A DNA stretch of 64,000 nucleotides. Source: Prorocentrum cordatum (Eukaryota; Sar; Dinophyceae; Prorocentrales; Prorocentraceae). Below, one piece after another: positions 56,644-64,000 of this stretch (position 1 is its first letter; the number at the start of each line of letters is the position of its first letter). The translations under genes and the position numbers were made by a program. A model generated the notes under the pieces. That model searched no databases, was not told where the DNA came from, and saw only the letters and a list, made by a program, of their open reading frames with translations. The DNA is taken from NCBI GenBank assembly GCA_963575745.1, contig CAUYUJ010021704.1:1-64000 (forward strand), read 5' to 3'.

Positions 56644-57578
56644 GCTGCCCCGCGCGTGGCGCCTCGGGCGCCAACGCCAGAGGCGCTGTTGAGCCGAAAA
56701 GGCTGCGATTGACGACCACGATGGCGGCTGCGAAGCTGAGGGTGAGGCTGTGGGCGAGCACGGAGAAGTCTAAGAGGTGAAGGCAGGGGTAGCGTGAGGC
56801 GGGGGTGAAGCTGAGCACGAAGATGACCTCGGAGCAGAGGGCGACGGCGAGGAAGATGAGGGCGAAAGCGAACCTGAGGGCGAAATATCCTCGGGCAAGG
56901 GTAAGGAGTCGGTTGGATTGCAGAGAGTGGGGGCGAGGTCGGAAGCAGCGTCAGCATCAAATGGTAGCTCGCACGATGGTTGAGAGGAACAGTGGCTTCT
57001 TTTTCATGAGATGGCGCAGGAGAAGAGTCACTCTTGCCATCTACGCAAGGACCACAGGGCGCCAGAGGCAGCCACACAATTGCGCCAGAGGCAGCAACCG
57101 TCAGCACGACGCGCGCGTGAGAATGAGACGCCCCGCGCTGCCAACGCAAGGGCGGTGCAAACGCCCTCCTTCGCAACGACCATCACGCGAGAATTCCCCC
57201 CTCAGAGCCGACGCCACCAGGCCCCTCTCGGAAGCGAGTGCTCGAGGGACCGCTCGCGTGGCAAGGGGCGCGCCAGAGGCAGCGTTGTGGCACGCCAGAG
57301 GCAGTGCGTCGCCTACTCTTCGTCATCCTCGCCAGAGGCAGCGTGTCGCAAGAGCAGCAGCTGGAAAAGCTCGAGGAGGCGGAGCAGCAGCAGTACCAGC
57401 AGCCGGCAGCAGCTCCAGAGCACGAGCGTTCCTTTCCCCCCCCCGGAGCGGCGCAGAGAGCACCTAGCTGACACGGAGCCCCGAGTCTGGAGAACCCTGC
57501 GCCAAACGAGGGAAGCGCCAGAGGCAGCCTGCAAGCCATTTCTGCGTGAAAAAAGATCAGCGCCAAAGGCGGCCTGGA
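56644..57578. other. Spacer between P2 and cc
   Basis: Contains about eight copies of the 13-14-bp motif and, at 57348-57578, the left part of a block duplicated at 62250-62490. GGCGAGG and GTGAGG words fill 56730-56950. No gene is supported. Confidence 0.5.
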
Positions 57579-57655
57579 TCAGTTGACGATCCCAGTGCGC
57601 TGATTCATCTTCTTGCTGCGTGGCTCTACGGGGGCCGTCTCCTCGTCGTCGCGGC
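57348..57655. repeat. Duplicated block (copy a) covering the 3' end of cc
   Basis: Matches 62250-62573: GAGGCGGAGCAGCAGCAGTA, GTCTGGAGAACCC, CAGCCTGCAAGC, GGATCAG(T/C)... and CATCTTCTTGCTGCGTGGCT occur in the same order. A third, shorter version of the CAG part lies at about 61735-61870. The block joins the last 26 codons of cc to about 230 bp of downstream sequence. Confidence 0.85.
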
Positions 57656-58187
57656 GGTCCTCCTCCTCCGCAGCCGCTGCCGCTGCACCGCCGGTTGCAC
57701 TTGAGGATTCCCCACCCGCGCTGCCCTGTGCCCTCGCAGAACTTGCGCCGGAGCTGTCGTCAGCGCGGCGCGCGCCAGAGGCAGCGTCTCCGATGGCTGG
57801 AACAAGTCCTGATCCTGGTCCACTGAGAGCCGCTCTTTTTGCCCTGTTGCGATAGTACAATTCGCGTTTCATGCGTAGGCTCCTGGCGTAAGGGCCCTCG
57901 ACCTTTTCGTGGATCTTCCCGGAGCTGTCCGCGACCACTGGCTCCGACTGGCGGTGGGCCTTCAGCGGGAAGGTCTTGTCCTGGAAAACATCCTTCTTGT
58001 CGTTCTTGTCCTGCGCACGCGCGCCAGAGGCAGCGGCGGCAGCCTCGGCAGAGAGCGCCGCGTTCCCGACGCCGTCCGCGAGCGCCTTCAGAGTCGAAGT
58101 CAAATCTTCGCACTTGCGTTTGTACTCCGACTTCTCCTCCTCGAGCTTGCGGATCTCCAGCTCCTTCTCTGCGAGCGCCAAAGCCAT
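57579..58187 (-). CDS. cc: coiled-coil protein, unknown function
   Basis: An ORF of 202 codons from ATG 58187 (MALALAEKELEIRK) to TGA 57579; the frame is open upstream to about 58340, so the start may lie further 5' through an exon beginning near 58396 (MPSSTSPFGIKSRKR). Residues 5-40 form a strong charged coiled coil (KLEEEKSEYKRKCEDL). AASGARAQDKNDKKDVFQDK follows, and then a basic segment, SLRMKRELYYRNRAKRAAL. The C-terminus is Ala/Ser-rich, then acidic-basic (RRDDEETAPVEPRSKKM) ending RTGIVN. That last 26-residue segment is duplicated at 62489-62572 (RTGIVD). Two AASGA copies lie in frame. It sits between P1 and P2, in the same orientation. Confidence 0.65.
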   Translation of the reverse strand: MALALAEKELEIRKLEEEKSEYKRKCEDLTSTLKALADGVGNAALSAEAAAAASGARAQDKNDKKDVFQDKTFPLKAHRQSEPVVADSSGKIHEKVEGPYARSLRMKRELYYRNRAKRAALSGPGSGLVPAIGDAASGARRADDSSGASSARAQGSAGGESSSATGGAAAAAAEEEDRRDDEETAPVEPRSKKMNQRTGIVN

Positions 58188-58399
58188 GTGCTGATTCTCC
58201 TGGACGCGCGCGTCGTGCTCTGCGGCGGCGGAGCCGCAGCCGCCAGCAGACGTTCGCGCGCGCCCCGCGGCGCGGACGCCTGCGCGAGGTGGGGAAGCTG
58301 GAGCAGAAGAAGAGCCGCGAGAGGCCAACGGTAAGCGATGTCAAGGTCAGCGCGCTTGCGTGACTTGATCCCAAAAGGCGACGTCGAGCTGGGCATGGA

Positions 58400-58735
58400 T
58401 TGTCTGTCAGGAACACTACACGAACACGAGGAAACTAAGCGCGACCCAAGAAAAAACCCAACTCGACCATGAGAAAACGAAACACGACCACGGTAAAACT
58501 AAACACAACCAGAACAAAACTAAACGCGACTATAGGACATAACTACTAAACACGACCAGGAGAAAACTAGGCAGGACCCAAAAGAAAACCAAATACTACC
58601 ATAGGAAAGCCAAACACGACAAAGCGAAAACTAAGCACGACCAAGAAAACACTAAACGCGACCAGGGGGAAACTGAACGCGACCATAGTAAGAAGTAAGC
58701 TAAACACCACGAGTGAAATCAAAGAACACGAAGAG
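58400..58735. repeat. Degenerate 21-22-bp satellite, inverted relative to the main array
   Basis: AAAACTAAACGCGACCA and ACTAAACACGACCA-like words recur about every 21-23 bp. The reverse complement of the 42-bp satellite reads AAAACTAAACGAGACCC and ACTAAACAGGACCC, so this appears to be an old relative of that satellite in the opposite orientation, 4.5 kb from its right end. Confidence 0.75.
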
Positions 58736-58992
58736 AACAGTAAACAGGAAAACGAAAAGTTCACAGAGAGCACAATACACAGAGAGCACAATGATGCGAG
58801 TGGCGATGACGACGACGAGGACGATGTCGGCGACGACGTCGGCGGCTTTTTTCTTTCGCCCGTGCGCAGGCGAGCGTGCTCAGCAGCGACGCGCTGCGCG
58901 CAGAAGTAAGGAAGCGCCAGAGGCAGCTAGGGCAGAAGTAAGTAAGTGTCGCAAAGACGCGCCAGAGGCAGCGACCCAGCAGTGCCACGCTC
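58736..58992. other. Spacer 3' of P1, nothing recognised
   Basis: A GAC/GATG-type triplet patch lies at 58795-58845, and copies of the 13-14-bp motif at about 58916 and 58960. No gene. Confidence 0.45.
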
Positions 58993-61634
58993 TCACCCTG
59001 GACGCCTGGGCAGGCGCCAGGCCCCTCTCTCCGCAAACTGGAGGCGCCGGGCATTCCTGTTGATAACAGCCTGCTCCGACTGCGACCGGCTGCGCCCTTT
59101 CCTGCGCGCGAACATCGGTTGTCGGAGGTACCACGTGCACAGGTAGTGGCAGGAGCAAAGGAGGCACCCGTAGTCGAACAGCTCCGCAAGTGTTATGTAA
59201 TTGCCCGCCCTGCTGTACCACGTCTCGCCAGAGGTAGAGGTGACGTCGCGGGTGACACGCTTGAGAACGTAGGTCTCGCCATCCTCCATGTGCAGGACCG
59301 CGTTGATGTCCTCCAGAGGCAGGAATTCCGTCCCCCTTCTCGCATTCGCCCAGACCAGATACTCACGCGCCCGCTCGGTCTTGACCAGCTGGCGATGCCA
59401 GAAATTGACGTGGAAGAGCATCTCGACGTGGCCAGAGTCCACCTCGATCCATGCGAGGGCCCCCCAGTGCCGCGCCTCGCCGCTGTGCTTCTCGAGGATG
59501 TGGTGGACGTACCTTTCGTCGCTGGGAATGCCGGCCACGCGCTTCGACTGCTAAGGCCTCTGGCGCGAGCGCCGCCCACCCGTCGCCGAGCACGGCGTTC
59601 GGGCACGCGTCGGCAAAGGGCGCGCCAGAGGCAGCGACAGGCGCGCAGGAGGCAGCGTCCGGCCACAGGGCCTGCTGGAGCCGCTTCTTGCAGTGTTGTT
59701 TCTCGGAGGCCAGCGCGCGCGCGCGACGTCCCACATCCCCCCCGCGTTGTCTGGGCTGTCGCTTCGGCGGGGCATGCCGTGGCGAAACTGCCCCAGCGTA
59801 GGGGCGAGCTCGCAGAAATGGTCGAGCCGGCGCAGAAGCGCATGGCCGTTTGCGTCCTGGAGCTGCGGCATTTGCCAGTTTCGGACAAGAGCTCTTGCGT
59901 TCGCTTCCCAACTCGCCCCGTTGTCGACGAAATGGTACTCCTTAGGCCTGTCCGATCGGTAGACCGCGCGTAGCTCGGCCTCCTGAGCCTCGGGCAATCG
60001 CGACAAGGCCCGCTCAGACAGAGGAGTCGTCAGTGACACTAAACCGGGGTCGTCGGTAACACCAGCAACAAAGTCGAGGTCGCCAGAGACACCAACCTCT
60101 GACTCGTCCCCTGAGTCTGACGCGCCAACCTCTGACTCGTCCCCTGATTCTGATGCGCCAGAGGCAGTAGACGCGCAAGAAACAGCAGAAAGATCTGCCT
60201 GGCTTCTGGAGCGCATCCTCGTCCGCCGCTCTTCCGTCCGCTCCTCGTCTCTCCCCCGTCGCGTCGTGTCCATCGACTGGCTTGCAGGCGGAGGCGCCGC
60301 GATCGCGCTGCCCGAGGCCGCCGCTGCCGAAGGCGCAGCATAGCCGCCAGAGGCAGGCAGGGGCGGCGCGGTGGCAGCAGCAGCAGGCGCGGAAACGTGA
60401 GGAGCCTGCCCTGGCGGCGGCGGCGGCGAGCTGGCGGCCGGCCGCGGCGGCGGCGACGAGCTAGCAGCGCTAGCGGCACTCATCGATGCCAGCGGTGCCA
60501 CATGCAGAGGTGGCATGACACGCGCGCCAGAGGCAGCGGTGCTGGTATTCTGTGAAGTCGCCGCGGCAGGCGGCGGCGCGGCCTTCTGAGGCGCCGCAGG
60601 CGGCGGCACCTGCGGCGGCGCCGCGGCAGGCGGTGGCGCCGCCTGCGGCAGCCCCGGCGGGAACTGAGCTGGAGCTGCCGCGGGGGCAGCTGGCGCAGCA
60701 GGAGCAGCAGCTGCAGCTGGCGCAGGAGCTGCAACACCCGCAGCAGCTGCAGCTGGCGCAGGAGCAGCTGGCGCAGCAGGAGCTGCCGCAGGAGCAGCAA
60801 CGGGAGCAGCTGCAGCAGCAGCAGGAGCGGCGAACGCGCCAGAGCCAGCGGGCGCGGCAGAGGCAGCGGACGCGCCAGAGGCAGCGGAGACGTTTGGGAG
60901 AGCGTGAAACTCGTGGGCGTATATTTCTGGCACTCGATGGTTGCCTTCCATCAAGTCGAAAAAGACTGCCCAGGCCACATCCTCTTGCTCCGGCGAGAGC
61001 ATCGCCTTGCGAGCAGGCTTCCACCACAAACCGAGCAGCCCATGAGCAGCAGGGTCATCACGCACTATTTTGGCGGCCCCGTTGACAGAGCACCCGGCGA
61101 TCATCTCCGCGCGGGGCGCCGCCGACAGTTGCAAATCAAATGAAGACTGGTGCCATTTTCTGCGCGACCAAATCTGTCCTTCTGCTGTGGGTGTTGGTCT
61201 GCGTCGTTGGGCCCACGCTGAACATGACAGACCATGAGGTGGCTCCTGGCCAGAGACGCGATCCTGTGGATGTCCGCCCGGCGCATGTGCGTCTCTGGCC
61301 CCGCGCCAGAGGCATCGACGCAACATTTTTGCAACGTTGTCTCGACACCGTTATTACCTATCATCGCGGTCACCTCGTGAATAGGCACAAAGAACGGCGT
61401 CATCCACCATTCCTGGACGACCTTGCCATTAGAGTAATTGGTGCACGCGCGCCAAGACCTCTGGCCGTCTTTGGTTGGCCGCCCACCAATCCGGAAATTG
61501 ACGAGGCCACCAGGTCGGACGGGATGTACTTCTCGCCAGGACCTCCCGGACTCGGCTCCCGACACCACGGCGAGGTCATCCACCATAGAAGAACGCGCGC
61601 CAGAGGCAGCCTTCTCCGCGCCGCGGCGACCCAT
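58993..61634 (-). pseudogene. P1: paralogue of P2 with at least three frameshifts
   Basis: The probable start ATG is at 61634 (MGRRGAEKAASGARSSMVDD), by alignment with P2. Coding character passes through frames joined near 61145 (after DRFGRAENGTS, into FDLQLSAAPRAEMIAGC), near 59722 in a CG-dinucleotide run (WDVARARA...LASEKQHC), and near 59545 (into VAGIPSDERYVHHILEKHSG), ending at 58993. Matches to P2: WDVARA/WDIARA, FWHRQLVKTERAREYLVWAN/LWHSQFARTESSLSFVYWRD, and ITLAELFDYGCLLCSCHYLC/VALAQMFALGAKYCTAYDMH. A long Ala/Pro linker (about 60.3-60.9 kb) replaces the acidic Ser linker of P2. The linker is partly built from motif copies and GCAGCTG repeats. Frameshifts in repeat runs may be sequencing errors or real decay. 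Function is unknown. Confidence 0.65.
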
Positions 61635-61734
61635 CGCGGCTAACGCGCCGCGTTCGCGCCGCCCCCGCTGGAGCCGGCAAACGCCACGGACATGCGGGAA
61701 GAGCAGGTGGAGGACGAGGAGACCAGCAGCAGCA

Positions 61735-61870
61735 GCACCAACAACAGGAGCAGCAGCAGGAAAAGCTGGAGGAGGTGGAGCAGCAACAGTGGCAGCAGAT
61801 GGCAGCAGCAGCCTGCAAGCCATTGCTGCGCAAACGGATATCAGCGCCAGAGGCAGCCTGCGGAGGAGAA
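61735..61870. repeat. Third version of the CAG-rich duplicated block
   Basis: GGAGCAGCAGCAGGAAAAGC, GAGGAGGTGGAGCAGC and CTGCAAGCCATTGCTGCGCA match the order seen at 57348-57560 and 62250-62470. Confidence 0.7.
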
Positions 61871-62199
61871 GGAGCAGCAGCGGGAGAGTACGGCACTGGG
61901 GGACACGCGAGTCAGCGCAGGCGCCTCTTGGTCAGTTGGGTTCGCGTAGAGGCTCAACCACGCGAGGTTCTGGCATTGCCAGTGCCCCGCGACTCCAAGG
62001 GTTGCCGAGCCAACCGCCGGCGCACCCTTGGCGTCGCGACGTACGGATGCGCCCGCGGTTGGCTCGGCAACCCTTGGAGTCGCGGGCTATTGGTATTGCG
62101 AGAACCTCGCGTGGTTGGGCCTCTGAGCGAACCCAATGGGCACCTGCTTTCCCTCGCGCTTTCCCCAGTGCCGTGCTCCTCCAGCCTCTCCTGCTGCTC
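61871..62199. repeat. Long inverted repeat, arms about 145 bp
   Basis: The core arms 61936-62017 and 62055-62136 (82 bp) are reverse complements with about ten mismatches, including perfect runs such as GACTCCAAGGGTTGCCGAGC and CCACGCGAGGTTCT. Weaker pairing extends outward to 61871 and 62199 (GTACGGCACTGGGG against CCCCAGTGCCGTGC), and inward by GGCGCA/TGCGCC, leaving a loop of about 23 nt. It lies between cc' and P1. It may be a foldback element, the hairpin left by an inverted duplication, or a source of structured RNA. Confidence 0.9.
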
Positions 62200-62249
62200 G
62201 CAGCGGCAGCAGGGGCAGCGGCTTGCAGGCGGAGGATCAGCAGCAACAA

Positions 62250-62573
62250 CAGGAGCAGCAGCTGGAGGAGGCGGAGCAGCAGCAGTACCAGCAGCTGGCA
62301 GCAGCGGCAGAGCATGACCCTGTTTTTTTGTCCGCTGCACGCTGCGCACCAGCGGCGCAGTCCAGGGCACCTGGTACGGAGCCCTAGTCTGGAGAACCCA
62401 GAGGCAGCCTGCAAGCGATGGGAGCGCCAGGAGGCAGCCCCCAAGCCATTGCTGTGTGAAAAGATATCAGCACCAGAGGCAGCCTGGATCAGTCGACGAT
62501 CCCAGTGCGGTTCTTCATCTTCTTGCTGCGTGGCTCTTCGGGGGCCGTCTCCTCGTCGTCGCGGCGGCCCCCC
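62250..62573. repeat. Duplicated block (copy b)
   Basis: Partner of 57348-57655, with extra bases near 62310-62440. It contains the terminal codons of a cc-like gene and its downstream region. Confidence 0.85.
62489..62572 (-). pseudogene. cc': isolated 3' end of a cc-like gene
   Basis: The last 26 codons, RRDDEETAPEEPRSKKM then KNRTGIVD and TGA at 62489, match the end of cc with three changes. Upstream of 62575 the match to cc stops and the frame loses similarity, so only the tail was duplicated or retained. Confidence 0.65.
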
Positions 62574-62693
62574 GCCCGCGCCAGAGGCAGCGTTCCCCGC
62601 GCCAGAAGCAGCTGGAAGCCATTGCCCGCTTCCGCCAACCTGGATTTCCGAAGCTCGCCGCGCTCGCAGCACAAGCGGCGCGCTGAGTCGCCA

Positions 62694-62948
62694 TTACTTT
62701 TTCTTATTGTTAGTATTATTATTCTTCTTCGTCTTCTTCTGCTTCTCAGGGGGTAGCAGCTTCCGAAGTCGCTCTCGTGGAGTCGTCGCTGCCACGATCT
62801 GCGAGAACTGTCCAAGGTGTCCCCAGATTCGTTGGAGACGCCGGATCCTGAACAGGCTCTCCACGATCCAGTACAAACGCTCAGCCGCAGGCCGCAGCCT
62901 GCGACCACGCCCAACCGGGCCCGCCTCTGATTCAGACTCTCCAGACAT
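62694..62948 (-). CDS. 84-residue basic ORF, unrecognised
   Basis: ATG at 62948 (MSGESESEAGPVGRGRRLRP), then ERLYWIVESLFRIRRLQRIW and GHLGQFSQIVAATTPRERL, ending in a Lys/Asn tail (KQKKTKKNNNTNNKKK) encoded by an AT-rich run. Composition looks coding up to the tail. It may be an exon or a fragment. An AASGA-type motif copy lies just upstream (62963). Confidence 0.4.
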   Translation of the reverse strand: MSGESESEAGPVGRGRRLRPAAERLYWIVESLFRIRRLQRIWGHLGQFSQIVAATTPRERLRKLLPPEKQKKTKKNNNTNNKKK

Positions 62949-63033
62949 CTGAACCCGCGCCAGAGGCAGCGGCACCACGCTCGCGGTTTGGGGGGAGCGC
63001 GAAAAACGATCTACTCGCGTCCGAGAGCCGAAA

Positions 63034-63145
63034 CCGCTGTGGATGATGATGACGATGATGATGGTGATGATGATGGTGATGACGATGATGGCGATGATGG
63101 TCATGAAGATGGTGATGACGATAACGACGGTGAGGTGATGATGTC
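63034..63145. repeat. GAT-type triplet repeat
   Basis: GATGATGATGACGATGATG-like triplets. The opposite strand gives an Ile-rich frame that is an artefact. Confidence 0.9.
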
Positions 63146-63302
63146 AGCGACGCCGCACATCCTTAATCGGAGGTGAGGGGGTGAGATCGAAGTGGAACGG
63201 AGAGCCCCCCTACCGGGAAATCGATTTCGGTTTCGTGTTCGTGCGTGCCGTGCGTGCGGGCGAGGCGAAGCTGCGTGGGCGGGCGAGAAGAAAGTCTCCT
63301 AT

Positions 63303-63476
63303 GGCTGAGGCGCGGCCGGACCAAATGTCTCCCGTCCGGGCGGCCGGAGCCCCACGGTGTACCGCCGGTGTCCCGCTGGTGTCCCGTGTGGCTGAGGCGC
63401 GGCCGGACCAAATGTCTCCCTTCCGGGCGGCCGGGGCCCCGCGGTGTCCCGCCGGTAACCCGTCGGTGTCCCGTCG
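63303..63476. repeat. 87-bp tandem duplication
   Basis: GGCTGAGGCGCGGCCGGACC starts both copies (63303 and 63390). Each contains CGGGCGGCCGG and GTGTCCCG words, with scattered substitutions. Confidence 0.88.
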
Positions 63477-63479
63477 GTG

Positions 63480-63562
63480 ACGATGATGATGATGACGATG
63501 ATGATGATGATGTTGACAACGATGATGATGATGGTGATGATGATGGTGGTGATGATGGTGAG
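63480..63562. repeat. Second GAT-type triplet repeat
   Basis: GATGATGATG triplets with AAC and GGT interruptions, directly after the 87-bp pair. Confidence 0.9.
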
Positions 63563-63574
63563 TTCGGTAGTGAG

Positions 63575-64000
63575 ACCGAATGTGAGACCGAATGAGTGAT
63601 CGATTGTGATATCGATAGTGAAGTCGATAGTGAGACCCAATGTGAGATCGATAGTGAGATCGATAGTGAGTTCGATCGTGAAATCGATAGTGAGACCGAA
63701 TGTGAGATCGATTGTGATATTGATTGTGATACCGATAGTGAGATCGATAGTGAGATCGAACGAGAGGTCGATCATGACTTCGATAATGAGTTCGATAGTG
63801 AGATCGACAGTCAGATCGATAGTGAGACCGAATGTGAGATCGATTGTGATATCGATAGTGAGATCGATAGTGAGACCGAATGTGAGATCGATTGTGAGAT
63901 CGATTGTGAGATCGATTGTGAGAGATCGATAAAGATATCGGTAGTGAGATCGATCGTGAGACCGAATGTGAGATCGATCGTGAGATCGATAGCCAGATCG
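63575..64000. repeat. 12-bp satellite, runs off the window
   Basis: GAGATCGATAGT-type units (variants GAGACCGAATGT, GATATCGATTGT) repeat every 12 bp for more than 420 bp up to the last base. Twelve is a multiple of 3, so all frames look open with a four-residue period. Confidence 0.93.

Larger units (their letters stand above)
44090..62975. repeat. Interspersed 13-14-bp motif (minus strand GCTGCCTCTGGCGC)
   Basis: About 40 or more exact or near copies lie in 44.1-45.3 and 53.9-63.0 kb, none in the satellites between. Examples on the plus strand: 54649, 54692, 54904, 55248, 55633, 55909, 57061, 57083, 57272, 57294, 57331, 57518, 57774, 58023, 58916, 58960, 59625, 60350, 60528, 60873, 61600, 61849, 62475, 62581 and 62963. 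In G1, cc, P1, P2 and P3 the copies read Ala-Ala-Ser-Gly-Ala in frame. Outside genes they occur in both spacers and duplicated blocks, nearly always in the same orientation. Confidence 0.9.

Noticed and set aside
61438-62952. A 504-codon plus-strand frame
   Set aside because: It is antisense to P1, cc' and the 84-residue ORF, and owes its length to GC-rich composition and motif copies.

Overview
The window looks like nuclear DNA of a dinoflagellate. Five things point that way. It is very GC-rich. The convincing genes nearly all lie on the minus strand, one after another. Genes A and B are cut into many short exons whose introns seem to use GT, GC and GA donors with CCCAG-type acceptors. Gene B and gene C resemble protein families that I associate with dinoflagellates. 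Satellites and triplet microsatellites fill much of the rest. I cannot name the species. No prokaryotic, organellar or rRNA/tRNA feature was recognised.

Layout. 0.5-10 kb: gene A, a minus-strand gene of about 21 exons encoding an unrecognised protein. 10.46-10.98 kb: an array of about 16 copies of an 18-bp perfect or near-perfect palindrome. 11.36-15.4 kb: gene C, a long intron-free ORF with an RNase H/transposase-like core and a C-terminal Cys/His finger. 18.0-23.7 kb: gene B, a roughly 12-exon gene whose order of motifs (DLFAG, PC, EQP) matches a divergent C5-cytosine methyltransferase fold. 23.7-44 kb: gene-poor, with microsatellites, a 100-bp assembly gap inside a CCT-rich tandem duplication, many small duplications, and several decayed reading frames carrying in-frame stops.

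44-63 kb is the most unusual part. It holds a minus-strand series: an 84-aa ORF, a truncated coiled-coil gene end (cc'), paralogue P1, coiled-coil gene cc, paralogue P2, a truncated paralogue P3, and then G1, a dsRNA-binding-like protein. P1, P2 and P3 are diverged copies of one family, and cc/cc' share their 3' ends, so a two-gene cassette appears to have been duplicated head to tail. All these genes and their spacers are peppered with a 13-14-bp motif that reads Ala-Ala-Ser-Gly-Ala in the genes. Between P3 and G1 lies about 8.5 kb of satellite: a 42-bp repeat (two 21-bp halves, about 157 copies) and a 102-bp repeat (about 14.5 copies). The array cuts off P3. 63-64 kb is GAT microsatellite and a 12-bp satellite that runs off the window.

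P1 is broken by at least three frameshifts, P2 by one in-frame TGA, and P3 has lost its ATG and its C-terminal part, so much of this region may be decaying. G1, cc, gene B, gene C and gene A look the most intact. Exon boundaries are estimates read by eye from coding character and AG acceptors.
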